DNA from: CAMPKL01 sp963817465
GTDB lineage: Bacteria; Acidobacteriota; Terriglobia; Bryobacterales; UBA6623
Direction of reading: 5' to 3'
Length of the DNA: 64,000 nucleotides
Assembly (NCBI GenBank): GCA_963817465.1
Contig: CAWFOP010000022.1
Coordinates: 558,001 to 622,000, forward strand
Shown: one piece after another, positions 50,497 through 60,651 of the stretch
Layout: each line of letters starts with the position of its first letter
Numbering within the stretch: position 1 is the first letter of the stretch
Notes under the pieces: model-generated
Databases searched by the model: none
Told to the model about the DNA's origin: nothing
What the model saw: the letters and a program-made list of their open reading frames with translations, nothing else
Position numbers and translations under genes: made by a program

Positions 50497-52407
50497 ATGA
50501 GTCGCCGCGGCATCGACCGCTTGATGCACCCGAGCCTGGCCGCAGCGCTGGCCGCCGTGCTGCTCCTGCTGGCCTGGCTGCAGTACCGTTGGATCGGCGA
50601 GATCAGTGAAGCCGACCGCGCGCGATTGGAGAACAGCTTGACCGTGGCGACCATGCAATTCCGGCTGGACTTCAACCGCCAGCTCGCGACGACCGCCATC
50701 GACTTCATTCCCAGCCCCGATGACGTGGTCGATCGCGACTGGAGCCGGATCGGCGGGGCCTACGAGCGCCTCGTGTCCCGTTCGGCGGACACACTTCCGA
50801 TTCGAGACGTTTACTTGTGGGAGGATTTTGCGGACGCCAAGGCGCGACTCCTGCGGCTCAATCCCGACACCCTGAAGCTCGAAGAAGCGGAGTGGCCGCC
50901 TGAACTGGCGGCAAGCCGCCCGCCGGCCCGGGATCTCCGGCCCCGCCGCGGCCCCGGCTCTCCCGGAGGGGGCGGGCCGCGCAGCTTCGGCTGGACGTTT
51001 TTGGAGCAAGGCCCCGCCCTGGCGATCCCGCTGTTCGAGCGGTCGGAGGAACCGGGAACGAATCGCGGCCGCTTCGAGCCCGTCGGCCAGCTCTACATCG
51101 AGCTGGATCAGAGCCAGCTTGTCGAGCACGTGCTGCCGGAGCTCGAGCAGCGCTACTTCGAGCTCGGCGTCGAGCGGCCCTACCAGGTGGGAATCGAATC
51201 GGGCGACCGCCTGATCTATAAGTCCGATGCGTCGTTGACCGCCGGAGATTTCCAAAGCGCGGATATCCGGATGCCGCTGCTGCTCAGCTTCGAGGAGATC
51301 GCCTCGCGGTTCTCCGAGATGCGGCGCGGTCCGCAGCCTGGCGACGGGGAGGGTTCGGGAGGTCCGGGAGGGCCGCCGCCCGACGAGGACTTCGGACGCG
51401 GCTTTCGCGAACGCCCGCCCCGGGAACCCGGTCCGCAGCCCGGAAACGACCGCGGCGGTTTCAATCCGACCCGCTCGCGAGATTTCGCCCGCGGACGCCC
51501 GTTCGTGGCATTCGGCGGTCCAGGCGGCGATTCATGGATGCTGGTGGCGCGCCACCGCGAAGGGTCGCTCGATTCGGTCGTCTCACGGCTGCGCCGCCGC
51601 AATTTGGGAATCAGCTTCGGCATCCTCCTGTTGCTTGCGGCTGGCATGGGGTTCGCCTTGATCTCCGCCCGACGCGCGCAGCGTCTCGCGCGCCTGCAAT
51701 TGGATTTTGTCGCCGGGGTTTCCCATGAGCTGCGCACTCCCCTGGCCGTCATCCGGCAAGCGGGCGACAATTTGGCCGAGGGCGTCGTCGCCGCTCCCGA
51801 GAGCGTGCGCGAGTACGGGCGCTTGATTCGCGACGAAGGGCGGCGGCTGACCGGCATGGTCGAGCACAGCCTCGACTTCGCCAAGTCCCAATCGGGCAAG
51901 CGCGAGTACCGTATCGAGGCTGTTCCTCTGAAAGAGATGCTCGACGAGGCGCTCGACGAAGCGCGGCCCACCATCGCCGAAGCGGGCGTCGAGCTCGAGT
52001 TGAACGTGCCCGACCGCCTGCCGTCCGTCCAAGCGGACCGCGCCGCCGTCACGCAGTGCCTGCGGAACTTGATTGCGAACGCCGTAAAGTACGGCGGGAC
52101 GGCGCGCCGGCTCGGCGTGCGGGCGAGCCAGGAGCCCGGCGGGGCCGTGGTGGAGGTCCAAGATCACGGCTTCGGCATCGCGGCGGAAGACTTGCCCTAC
52201 ATCTTCGACCCCTTCTATCGCGGCAAGCAGGCCAAGGACGCGCAGATTCAGGGCAGCGGGCTGGGACTCAGCCTCGCCCGCGACGCGGCCCGCGCCGCCG
52301 GCGGCGACTTGACCGTCGTCAGCCGCCTCGGCGAGGGAAGCGTGTTCAAATTGTGGTTGCCGACGGCGAACGGGTCCGGCGAGCGGCGAGAGACGGCGGA
52401 AGGATGA
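50497..52407 (+). CDS. Sensor histidine kinase with Pro/Gly-rich sensor region
   Basis: A 636-aa membrane kinase. Transmembrane helices at about 13-31 (LAAALAAVLLLLAWLQYRW) and 366-386 flank a periplasmic sensor domain that contains two low-complexity Pro/Gly/Arg stretches (about residues 144-162 and 276-334). The HisKA domain carries the phospho-acceptor His410 (GVSHELRTPLAVI), and the ATPase domain has N-box NLIANAVKYG, G1 VQDHGFGIAAEDLPYIFDPF and G2 GSGLGLSLA. The 3' end overlaps the response regulator start (ATGA), forming a two-component pair. The signal is unknown. Confidence 0.93.
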   Translation: MSRRGIDRLMHPSLAAALAAVLLLLAWLQYRWIGEISEADRARLENSLTVATMQFRLDFNRQLATTAIDFIPSPDDVVDRDWSRIGGAYERLVSRSADTLPIRDVYLWEDFADAKARLLRLNPDTLKLEEAEWPPELAASRPPARDLRPRRGPGSPGGGGPRSFGWTFLEQGPALAIPLFERSEEPGTNRGRFEPVGQLYIELDQSQLVEHVLPELEQRYFELGVERPYQVGIESGDRLIYKSDASLTAGDFQSADIRMPLLLSFEEIASRFSEMRRGPQPGDGEGSGGPGGPPPDEDFGRGFRERPPREPGPQPGNDRGGFNPTRSRDFARGRPFVAFGGPGGDSWMLVARHREGSLDSVVSRLRRRNLGISFGILLLLAAGMGFALISARRAQRLARLQLDFVAGVSHELRTPLAVIRQAGDNLAEGVVAAPESVREYGRLIRDEGRRLTGMVEHSLDFAKSQSGKREYRIEAVPLKEMLDEALDEARPTIAEAGVELELNVPDRLPSVQADRAAVTQCLRNLIANAVKYGGTARRLGVRASQEPGGAVVEVQDHGFGIAAEDLPYIFDPFYRGKQAKDAQIQGSGLGLSLARDAARAAGGDLTVVSRLGEGSVFKLWLPTANGSGERRETAEG

Positions 52408-53091
52408 AGCCCAAAGTTCTACTAGTCGAAGACGAAGCCGGTCTGCGTCTGACTCTCAGCGACCGACTTGTCGCCGAGGGCTACGACGTCGAAACCGCAT
52501 CGGACGGCACCTCCGGCGAGGAAAAGGCCGCAAGCGGCAAGCATGACATTGTGCTGCTCGACGTCATGCTGCCCGGTAAGAGCGGACTCGACGTCTGCCG
52601 CGACTTGCGCGCCAAGGGCGTCTCGACGCCCATCCTCATGCTCACGGCCCGCGGCCAGATCATCGACAAGGTTCTCGGCCTCAAGATCGGCGCTGACGAT
52701 TACCTGACCAAGCCCTTCGAGACAATGGAGCTTCTGGCCCGTATGGAAGCGCTGCTGCGGCGCGCCCCCGCGGCCGTCAAGAAGACCTCCGAACCGCACC
52801 GCTTCGGCGACATCGAAGTGGACGTGCAGACGAACCGAGGTCCGCAGAGGCGACCATTTGCTCTCGCTGTCGGCAAAGGAATTTCAGCTCTTGCGCTACT
52901 TCCTGGAGCACCGCGGCGATACGCTCTCCCGTGACGTGTTGCTGCACGAAGTGTGGGGTTACGAATCGATGCCCTCGACGCGCACGGTGGACGTCCACGT
53001 CGCGTGGCTACGCCAGAAGCTCGAGGACGACCCCAAGAAGCCGCAGTGGATTCACACCGTCCACGGCCTGGGGTACAAGTTCGCCGATTAG
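52404..53091 (+). CDS. OmpR/PhoB-type response regulator, interrupted by one +1 frameshift
   Basis: A 228-aa response regulator after correction. Receiver domain: VEDEAGLRLTLSDRL, phospho-acceptor Asp53 (VLLDVMLPGKSGLD), conserved Lys in YLTKPFETMELLARMEALLRR. Winged-helix domain: LLSLSAKEFQLLRYFLEHRG, LLHEVWGYESMPSTRTVDVH and WIHTVHGLGYKF. The frame changes at 52835-52836 (AAC-C-GAGG); removing one C gives D-V-Q-T-N-E-V-R-R-G-D-H-L-L. It is the partner of the upstream kinase (ATGA overlap). Confidence 0.9.
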
Positions 53092-53094
53092 CGT

Positions 53095-54759
53095 CTACCA
53101 GAAGTAGACGTAGAAGGCGATGATGAACCCGACGATGATGCAACTGTGGATCACGTCCCAGTGATTCCAGCTCGCGCGGGTTTCGACGATCTGCTCGGGG
53201 GTCGCCGAGCCGTAGGTCAAGTCCCTCAGCTTCTCCGGCCCGGGCTTCTCGGTGAACAGGCTGACCAGCCAGATGGTCAATAGCGAAGCCAGGAACAGGG
53301 CGATGCAGTAGTGCAGCCAGTTCGGCGCGACGATCCAGTCGTAGACGAAGCCTTCGGTGACGGCGTTCGGGAAAATGCGGAAGAAAAGCCGGATCATCCC
53401 GAACGTGAAACCGAACACGAGTCCGGCCATGCCGCCCGCCGCTGTGGCGCCCTTCCAAAACACGCCCAGCACGAAGACCGCGGCGATGCCCGGCGCCAGC
53501 AACGACTGCACGTCCTGCAGATAGGCGTAGAGCACTTGGCCCATCCCGCGCATGACCGGGATCCACAAGATGCCCAGGACCACGACCACGGCGGTCGCGA
53601 GGCGGCCCACGTAAACTAGCGTCTTCTCGCTCGACTCGGGTCGCCACTTCTTGTAGAAGTCGACGGTGAACAGCATCGCGGACGAGTTGAACAGAGACGC
53701 CAGCGAGCTCATCAGCGCCGCGACCAGGCCGCCCACGACCACGCCCTTGAAGCCGGCCGGAAGCAGCGTCGAAACCAGTACAGGGAAGGCTGCGTCGGCG
53801 TTCGGCAGATCGATCAGGCCCTTCTTGTTGAGCGCGAACGCGATCAGACCGGGAATCAGAAAGATGAACACCGGCGTCAGCTTCAGATAAGCGCCGAAGA
53901 TGGTGCCGCGCCGCGACTCGCGCTGATTACGTCCCGACAGCACGCGCTGGACGATGTATTGGTCGGTGCACCAGTACCAGAAACCGATGATCGGCGAGGC
54001 GAACAGCACGCCCGTCCAGGGGAACGTATCGTCTTGCGGCGAGCGAATCAGCGACAGCATCGAGTCGCCCCACGGCGTAGTTTGCGCGCCGGCGATCGAG
54101 AGCAGCTCATGCCAGCCGCCGACCTTGATCAAGCCGATGATAAGGATCAAAATCGAGCCTAAAAGCAGCACGGGCGTCTGCAACAGCGACGTATAGAGGA
54201 CCGATTTCATGCCGCCGACGACGGTGTAAATGCCGGTGATGATCACCAGCCCCACGGCGCCGATCCAGAAGAAATCGATGCCCATGAACTGATCGATGCC
54301 GAGGACTTGCTTGAAGACCACGCCGCCGGCATAGACGGTCACCGCGACTTTGGTCAGCACGTAGCTCACCAGGGAGATGATCGACAGGAACGAGCGGGCG
54401 CCCGGTGAGAAGCGCCTCTCCAGGAACTCCGGCATGGTGTAGACCATGCTGCGCGAGTAGAACGGCACGAAGACCCAGCCCAGGAGCAGGATCAGATACC
54501 CGTGCATCTCCCAGTGCGCCATCGCCATGCCGGTCGAGGCTCCGGCGCCGGCCAGCCCGACGACGTGCTCCGAGCCGATGTTCGAGGCGAAGATCGAGGC
54601 TCCGATGGCGAGCCAGGTGGCGTCCCGGCCGGCCAGGAAGTAGTCCGACGAGGTCTCTTCCTTGAGCCGAATGACGTAGATGACGATGGCGACGAGCCCA
54701 GCGAAGAACAGACTCAGCGTGAGAGTGTCTTGCCAGGCCCAGGCGGTGCTGCTGTCCAC
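53095..54759 (-). CDS. SLC5-family sodium:solute symporter (SGLT-like)
   Basis: A 554-aa polytopic symporter with about 14 helices. Family features: SSDYFLAGRDATWLAIGASIFASNIGSEHVVGLAG, the sodium:solute signature region GIYTVVGGMKSVLYTSLLQT, DQYIVQRVLSGRNQRESRRG and ALMSSLASLFNSSAMLFTVDFY. Relatives import sugars such as glucose or galactose, or other organic solutes, with Na+. It converges on the response regulator and diverges from the TonB receptor, suggesting it may be expressed separately; the substrate is not predictable. Confidence 0.94.
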   Translation of the reverse strand: MDSSTAWAWQDTLTLSLFFAGLVAIVIYVIRLKEETSSDYFLAGRDATWLAIGASIFASNIGSEHVVGLAGAGASTGMAMAHWEMHGYLILLLGWVFVPFYSRSMVYTMPEFLERRFSPGARSFLSIISLVSYVLTKVAVTVYAGGVVFKQVLGIDQFMGIDFFWIGAVGLVIITGIYTVVGGMKSVLYTSLLQTPVLLLGSILILIIGLIKVGGWHELLSIAGAQTTPWGDSMLSLIRSPQDDTFPWTGVLFASPIIGFWYWCTDQYIVQRVLSGRNQRESRRGTIFGAYLKLTPVFIFLIPGLIAFALNKKGLIDLPNADAAFPVLVSTLLPAGFKGVVVGGLVAALMSSLASLFNSSAMLFTVDFYKKWRPESSEKTLVYVGRLATAVVVVLGILWIPVMRGMGQVLYAYLQDVQSLLAPGIAAVFVLGVFWKGATAAGGMAGLVFGFTFGMIRLFFRIFPNAVTEGFVYDWIVAPNWLHYCIALFLASLLTIWLVSLFTEKPGPEKLRDLTYGSATPEQIVETRASWNHWDVIHSCIIVGFIIAFYVYFW

Positions 54760-54926
54760 TTCAGTGCTCCCTGGGGTCCATAGGGCCGCACTATTGTTTC
54801 ACAACCGGCTCTCCGCTGCGAAATTCAAACGTTTCGCAACTTTGGCTGGTGAGCGTGGGAGGCGAAATCGAGCCGCCGTTAACGTTAATGGAGCGAAGGT
54901 TTTTCTCGTCCTAGCGCAGATTTGTA

Positions 54927-54954
54927 TTGATTCTTAACCCAAATAGGCTAAATT
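54927..54954 (+). promoter_or_regulatory. Possible promoter of the TonB-dependent receptor
   Basis: TTGATT (54927-54932), a 16-bp spacer and TAAATT (54949-54954) lie about 90 bp upstream of the receptor ATG, in the only AT-rich part of the 285-bp gap between the symporter and the receptor. No operator is recognised in the gap. Confidence 0.35.
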
Positions 54955-55044
54955 TGAAACGAAACAGTAGCGCCTATCGGGATAGTTTTGTGGGGAATGG
55001 CGCGAGCCGCGTTGCTTCGGTCTCGCCCCATTGGAGGTTATCTC

Positions 55045-58000
55045 ATGAGGATGACTTTGGTTCGATTTGCGCCTGGGCTGCTCGTGGTCCTGGCGTTTTT
55101 TGTGGGCGCGACGCCCGCTTTCTCCCAAGGCGACACCGCCCAACTTTCGGGCTATGTCCGCGATTCGACGGGTTCGGTGATTCCGGGCGCAGCCGTCACC
55201 GTCGCCAACGAGGCCACGGGCGTGGCACGCGAGGTTCAGACCAACGCTAACGGCTACTTCGTCGTTACCGCTCTGCCCCCCGCCTTCTACACCGTCTCGG
55301 CTGAAGCGGAAGGCTTCAAGCGCACCGTCAAGACAAACAACAAGCTCGACGCCAACATCGCCGCTGAGGTGGACGTCACCCTCGAGATCGGCGCCGTCAC
55401 TGAGTCGGTCGAGGTTCGCGCCGAGGCCATGCAGCTGCAATCCGAGACGGCCACCGTCGGCCAACTCGTCGAAGAGACGCAGATCAAGAACATCACGCTC
55501 AACGGCCGCAACCCGATTTTTCTGGCCATGCTCAAGCCCGGCGTCACCCGCACCGGATCTCTGGCGGGGTTCAGCTACGGTCTGACTTCGGGAGGCTTCG
55601 CCATCAACGGCTCGCGCAGCCAAGACAACATCATCTCGTTTCGACGGCGCGGTCAACATGCGCACGCGCTCGAACGGCACCTCAGTCGGCGTCGCCGACC
55701 TCGAAACCGTTCAAGAGATGCAGGTTCTTACGGCGAACTACAACGCCGAGTACGGCCGCGGCAACGCGGGCCAAATCCGCTTCGTGACTAAGAGCGGCAC
55801 GCAGAAGTTTCACGGCTCGTTCTACGAGTACTTCCGTAACAACAACCTCGACGCCAACACCTGGTCGCGCAACCGCTCGGGGCTCGACCGCGAGGCCGAG
55901 AAATTCAACCAGTTCGGCTACGTCCTCAGCGGTCCGGTTTACATTCCTGGAAAGTTCAACTCCGACAAGACCAAGCTGTTCTGGCTCTGGAGCCAGGAGT
56001 GGGTGCGCCGGCGCCGCGAGTCGACGAGCATCCAAACGGTGCCTTCTCTCGCCATGCGCGGCGGAGACTTCTCGGAGTTGCTCGGCGATAACACTTTCTT
56101 CTCCGGCAGGCGCGTGATCAACGATCCCGACACGGGGACGCCGTTCTCCAACAACGTCATTCCGCAAGGGCGGTTAAGCAGGAACGGCCTCGGCATGCTC
56201 TCCGCCTACCCGGATCCTGTCGCCGGTTTCCTGCAAGGGTCAGACAACTTCATTCAGACGCGCCCGCAGCCGACCGATCAGCGCAAAGACACCGTTTCGG
56301 TGGACTTCAACCCGACGCAGAACCACTAGCTTCCGATTCCGTCTGCAGAATTACGACTTCTTCGAGCCGGAGGCCTTCCGCGGCGGCACTGACCGCGCCG
56401 TGCGCTCGATCGACCGGCCCAATCGTACTTACACGCTCAATCACATCTGGACGGCGAGCCCGACGCTGATCAACGAGCTATTGTTCTCGGTCAGCTACGA
56501 CCGGGTCTTCCTCGAGGTGCCGGTCACGCCGCGTTTGGATCGCGCCACCTACGGCATCGACTATCCCTACGTGTTCCCCGAGCGGAAAGAGATCGACATC
56601 AAGATCCCGACGATCGCGATCAACAGCTTCGTCACGGTCGACGGCGGACCCTACCCATCCTCGTCGTCCGGTCCGATCTACCAGCTTTCCGACAACATCA
56701 CCAAGATCGTCGGCAACCACACGCTGAAGTTCGGCGGACGCTTCGAGCGCGCCGGGCAGAACGACTTCGACCAGATCAACGTCTCCGGCGTCCCCGGCGG
56801 CACCAACAACCAGAACGGCCGTTTCGAGTTCACCGACGATCGGCTCGGCGCGCCGAGCACCGGGCTTGCCGCCGCGAACGCCGCGATGGGCCTGTTCAGC
56901 CGCTACGCCGAAATCGGCCCGCGCGCCTATACGCCTTACCGCTCGATCATGGGCGAAGGCTTCGCGCAAGACTCCTGGAAGGCCACCGACAAGCTGCGCC
57001 TCGAATACGGCGTGCGCTACTCGATCATGACGCCTTACTACTACTCGGTCTGGCGCAACATGGCCGTGTTCGACCCCAACAGCTACGATTCCAACAACGC
57101 CGCCGTGCTCGATCCCGGCACGGGTAATGTTCTCGCAGGTGACCGCTACAACGGCGTCGTCATCCCGGGCGACGGCTTCCCCGAGAAAGCCTACGGCCGT
57201 GTGGCCGTGGCGGACTCGGGCGAGTTCGACCGGCTGTTCAACGGCGGCCCCAAGTACTGGGGCAAGGTCCAGAAGCTCGAGTTCCAACCACGCTTCGGCA
57301 TCGCGTATCGCATCAATGACGCGAGCGTTCTGCGCACTGGCTTCGGGCGCTACCTCGCGCGCCCCGGCGTGGCGGACAACGTCTTCCTGGGCGGCAACCC
57401 GCCGTTCCAGCCGATGGCCTCGATCACAACGGGATTGGCGGACAATCCGGGCGGCGGCGAGCAGGTCGGCTTCCCGCAGTTCTTCATGACCAACGATCCG
57501 GTGTACAAGATCCCGTCGTCTTACATGTGGAACGTCACCTACCAGCGCGAGATCGGCTTCAGCACCTTGCTCGAGGTCGGCTACGTCGGTCGCGTGGCGA
57601 ACCACATGGAGCGCGTGCGCGATCTCAACCAAAACCCGGTCGGCACGACTCTGCTGCCTGAGAACGACGGGACTCAATCCGAACTTCCTGCGGCCCTACA
57701 AAGAGGTTCGCCAACATCATCCAGGGCGAGAACGCTGCGCGTTCGGAATACAACAGTCTGCAGATCAGCGCCAATCGGCGCTTTACCGGCGGGCTGAGCT
57801 TCGGCGTGGCTTACACCTACGGCAAGTCGGTCGATAACGCCGACAGCCGCCGCGACCGCATCTACGACAACTACGACGACACGAACTTCTGGGGACCGTC
57901 GGACTATGACATCCGCCAGTCGCTGGTCACGAACTTCGTCTGGCAGTTGCCGTTCTTCAAGACGTCCGGCTTGGCTCGTTCGGTCCTTGGGGGCTGGACA

Positions 58001-58480
58001 TTGTCAGGCGTGGTGCAGTTCCAAACCGGGCAACCGCGCACCATCTCTCGCAACGTCGACTACGCCGGCATCGGCGAAGCCAGCGAGCAGCCTTGGGAAG
58101 TGAGCCGGAATCCGCGCCTATCCAAGGGCGACCGCGGCTTTTCGGAAGGCGCCGGCAACGACGACGTCTACTTCTTCGATACCAACCAGAGCACCGGCGA
58201 GACCATCTGGTCCGCTCCCGCGGCCGGCACGTTCGCCACGACGCAGCGGCGGAATCAGTACATCCGCGACCCGGGCTTCCAGAACTGGAATCTAGGCATT
58301 TTCAAGGACTTCGCCATAACGGAACGTCAGAAAATCTCGTTCCGCGGCGAGTTCTTCAACCTGCCCAACCACCCGAACCTGGGCGACGTCCAGCTCAACC
58401 CGGTGAACTCGCAGTTCGGTCGCGTCACTTCCAAGGACAGCAACCGAAACGTACAGCTCAGCCTGCGCTACTCGTTCTAA
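55045..58480 (+). CDS. Oar-like TonB-dependent receptor, interrupted by four +1 frameshifts
   Basis: An outer-membrane receptor of 1143 aa after correction. GGAGG at 55033-55037 supports the ATG at 55045. Order: signal peptide (MRMTLVRFAPGLLVVLAFFV); CarboxypepD_reg-like domain (TAQLSGYVRDSTGSVIPGAA); plug with FAINGSRSQDNI and EYGRGNAGQIRFVTKSGTQ; barrel ending in VQLSLRYSF with the terminal Phe. Frame changes lie at 55639-55641 (one T of TTT), 56327 (T in CAC-T-AGC), 57672 (A in GGG-A-CTC) and 57704 (A in AAAG-A-GG). Each adds one base, and deletion restores continuous barrel sequence. Such receptors import glycans, peptides or other large molecules in Acidobacteria. Confidence 0.88.
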
Positions 58481-58511
58481 CGAGCGATCGCCGGTACTCC
58501 CGCCGGTTACA

Positions 58512-58566
58512 CGCCGCGCAAGCGGCGGCCTTTCAGGTCCGGCGTCCCAGCGACGCCGGACCTGAA
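58512..58566. terminator. Bidirectional terminator between the receptor and the DGSGG lipoprotein gene
   Basis: Two hairpins in tandem: a 6-bp CGCCGC-GCAA-GCGGCG stem (58512-58527) and a perfect 15-bp stem (58532-58546 with 58552-58566, loop CCAGC). The second lies 52 bp after the receptor stop, and 4 bp beyond the stop of the convergent gene. A short T-rich stretch (TTTCT) follows on the plus strand. Confidence 0.7.
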
Positions 58567-58569
58567 TTT

Positions 58570-59277
58570 CTATTCCGCGACCCGCGTGTCTCCGCCGATC
58601 CGGTCGGAGCTCACGCCTCCCGAGCCGTCGTGTTCGACGACAAAGTTTCCCGTCACGTCGGTGACGCGAATCCCTCCCGAGCCGTCCCGCTCGACCGTCA
58701 CATCGCCGTCCACCTTAGAGACCTCGATGCCGCCGGAGCCGTCGGTGATCGAGACCGAGCCTTTGACGTCTTTGATCGTCAAGCCGCCCGAGCCGTCCCG
58801 CACGCGGACGTCTCCCGTGACGTCTTCGATCTCCACGCCGCCCGAGCCGTCCTCGAGCTCGATCGAGGCCACGTGTCGGGCTTCGAACCCGCCCGAGCCG
58901 TCCTTGGCGACGATCTTCAGGTTGGCGGGCACGGTAATATCCATGTCGAGCGCGCCGCCGTCGCTCCAATTGTTCGGAATATCCGCCTCGATCAGCACCT
59001 CGTCCCCGCGTCGTTCGGCGACGAGCTTCACGGCGCCCAGGTTCTTTTGACTCGAGGCGCAGGCCTCGCCGTCCACGTCGACCGACGTCGCGCCGTCCGC
59101 CCCGTGAATCTTGAGCCAACCGGCGCCGCCATGGACGCGCACCAGCTTCGCGCCGGCGACGTCAACGGACGCCTTGCGCGGTTCCTTCACCTTGCAGCCG
59201 CCCCAGCCCTGGGCGTTGCTACAGGCGCCCGCCGCAAGCGCGACCGCCACGATCGGCAGGATATTGCTTATTCTCAT
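58570..59277 (-). CDS. Secreted or lipid-anchored protein with six DGSGG beta-repeats (DUF4097-like)
   Basis: A 235-aa exported protein. The leader MRISNILPIVAVALAAGACS ends in a possible lipobox with Cys19. The C-terminal half (126-235) consists of six repeats of 17-19 residues, each starting DGSGG and alternating with I/V-x-D-V-x-G-D strands (GVEIEDVTGDVRVR, GLTIKDVKGSVSIT, GIEVSKVDGDVTVER). This predicts a right-handed beta-helix or solenoid similar to DUF4097/DUF2807 putative adhesins. The regular Asp/Gly turns could bind calcium. Function unknown; an envelope or surface role is likely. Confidence 0.8.
   Translation of the reverse strand: MRISNILPIVAVALAAGACSNAQGWGGCKVKEPRKASVDVAGAKLVRVHGGAGWLKIHGADGATSVDVDGEACASSQKNLGAVKLVAERRGDEVLIEADIPNNWSDGGALDMDITVPANLKIVAKDGSGGFEARHVASIELEDGSGGVEIEDVTGDVRVRDGSGGLTIKDVKGSVSITDGSGGIEVSKVDGDVTVERDGSGGIRVTDVTGNFVVEHDGSGGVSSDRIGGDTRVAE
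58573..58902 (-). repeat. Six tandem DGSGG-coding repeats
   Basis: Protein-level repeats of 17, 18, 18, 19, 19 and 19 residues lie back to back at the C-terminal half of the lipoprotein, with a nearly invariant GACGGCTCGGGCGG-type core in DNA. Strong conservation of the core with divergence between cores suggests growth by unit duplication. Confidence 0.85.
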
Positions 59278-59393
59278 CGGGTCAAACCTCCTCGGAGCAA
59301 ATCTACGAAGTCGCGGATCAAGTTGTTCCCGATTCGACGCCGCAAGCCCGGATCAGTTAGGCTTATGGCGACAAATTGGGAGCGCTCGCACGG

Positions 59394-59399
59394 TATAAT
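59394..59399 (+). promoter_or_regulatory. Perfect -10 element upstream of the di-heme peroxidase gene
   Basis: TATAAT at 59394-59399 lies 81 bp before the ATG. No good -35 is found at 15-19 bp (ACAAAT at 59371 is the nearest candidate), so the promoter may need an activator. Confidence 0.4.
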
Positions 59400-59480
59400 G
59401 GCGTCTCGATTCAACTGTTCGGGTTGAATCGACCGCCTCAACACTATCCGACGTATCCGCGCCCGACGGAGGAGAACCCC

Positions 59481-60587
59481 ATGCATCGTATCGCTAGAGA
59501 TTCGTCCACCCCGCTTCGTTTGATTCTTGTTCCAGCGCTTGTCGCAGCCGGCGTCGCGCTGGTCGGCTGCGGCGGAGGCGCGCCGGAACCGGAGTCGACC
59601 ACTCAGGCTGAACCGGCGGAAACATTACCGCCGTCTTTGCCGGGCTACGCGGCCATGTCCGTGCCCGCCGACAACCCGATGACTCCTGAAAAGGTCGCTT
59701 TGGGCAAGCAGCTTTACTACGACCAACGCCTCAGCGGCGACGGCGCACATTCCTGCTACGGATGCCACCTGAAGGAATACGGCCTGGCCACGAACGACAA
59801 ACTGGCCATCGGCGCCTTCGACAAGACTTTGGCTCGCAACATCCCCACGGTTTGGAATGTCGGCTTCCAAGACAAGTGGTATTGGGACGGCCGCGCGGCC
59901 GCGCTCGAGGGCCAAGTCAAGGGCGCCTGGGGCGGCGGCAACATGGGCGCTTCGGGTAACGACGGCGCCCCCTCGATGGAGCAAGTCTGCGCGAACCTCA
60001 TGCAGATCCAAGGCTACGCCGACCAATTCAAGGCCGTCTTCGGCGACGAAGGCTGCACGCCGGACAACGTCGGCAAGGCCGTCGCCTCTTTCATGCGCAC
60101 GATCGTTTCGTCCGACTCGCCGTGGATTCGCTTCCGCAACGGCGACGAAACCGCTCTCAGCGCCGACGGCAAGGCCGGCTACGAGCTGTTCTCCGAGAAA
60201 GCCAAATGCACCAACTGCCATGACGGCCTCCTGCTGACAGACCTGCAGTTTCACAACGTCGGCATCGGTTGCAAGGGCTCAACGTGCGCTGACGTGGGCC
60301 GCCAAAAGGTTTCGACTGACGAGAAGGACACCGGCGCCTTCAAGACCCCGACCTTGATCGATGTTTCGAAGTCCGCGCCTTACTTCCACGACGGCAGCGT
60401 CGCGACGCTTGAAGAAGCCGTCCACCTGATGGCGACCGGCGGAAACGCTAACAATTACCTCGATACGAAGAACATGAAAGACGTGATCGACGCGAAGCTC
60501 ACGAGCGACGACGAGGCCAAGCTGGTCGCCTTCCTCAAGGAGATCACGGCCAACTACGCCATCGAGGAGCCAACGCTCCCGCAATAG
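59481..60587 (+). CDS. Lipoprotein di-heme cytochrome c peroxidase (MauG/CcpA family)
   Basis: A 368-aa lipoprotein; the lipobox is VALVGC (Cys30). Two c-type heme motifs are present: C92-YG-C95-H96 and C243-TN-C246-H247. The blocks VALGKQLYYDQRLS, NIPTVWNVGFQDKWYWDGRA, FKTPTLIDVSKSAPYFHDGS and TLEEAVHLMATGG are family hallmarks. It would reduce H2O2 in the periplasm or oxidise a partner in MauG fashion. The ATG at 59481 is preceded by GGAGGAG; earlier in-frame codons are upstream of the promoter's likely start. A strong intrinsic terminator follows. Confidence 0.93.
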   Translation: MHRIARDSSTPLRLILVPALVAAGVALVGCGGGAPEPESTTQAEPAETLPPSLPGYAAMSVPADNPMTPEKVALGKQLYYDQRLSGDGAHSCYGCHLKEYGLATNDKLAIGAFDKTLARNIPTVWNVGFQDKWYWDGRAAALEGQVKGAWGGGNMGASGNDGAPSMEQVCANLMQIQGYADQFKAVFGDEGCTPDNVGKAVASFMRTIVSSDSPWIRFRNGDETALSADGKAGYELFSEKAKCTNCHDGLLLTDLQFHNVGIGCKGSTCADVGRQKVSTDEKDTGAFKTPTLIDVSKSAPYFHDGSVATLEEAVHLMATGGNANNYLDTKNMKDVIDAKLTSDDEAKLVAFLKEITANYAIEEPTLPQ

Positions 60588-60613
60588 CCGCTGTTCGCAG
60601 CGCAAGCAACCCA

Positions 60614-60643
60614 GTGGGGCGCGGCATGCCGCGCCCCACTTTT
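60614..60643 (+). terminator. Intrinsic terminator after the di-heme peroxidase gene
   Basis: A perfect inverted repeat, GTGGGGCGCGG-CATG-CCGCGCCCCAC (60614-60639), is followed directly by TTTT. It begins 27 nt after the peroxidase stop and ends just before the RsbU-like gene, insulating the two. Confidence 0.85.
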
Positions 60644-60651
60644 GACTCCGC

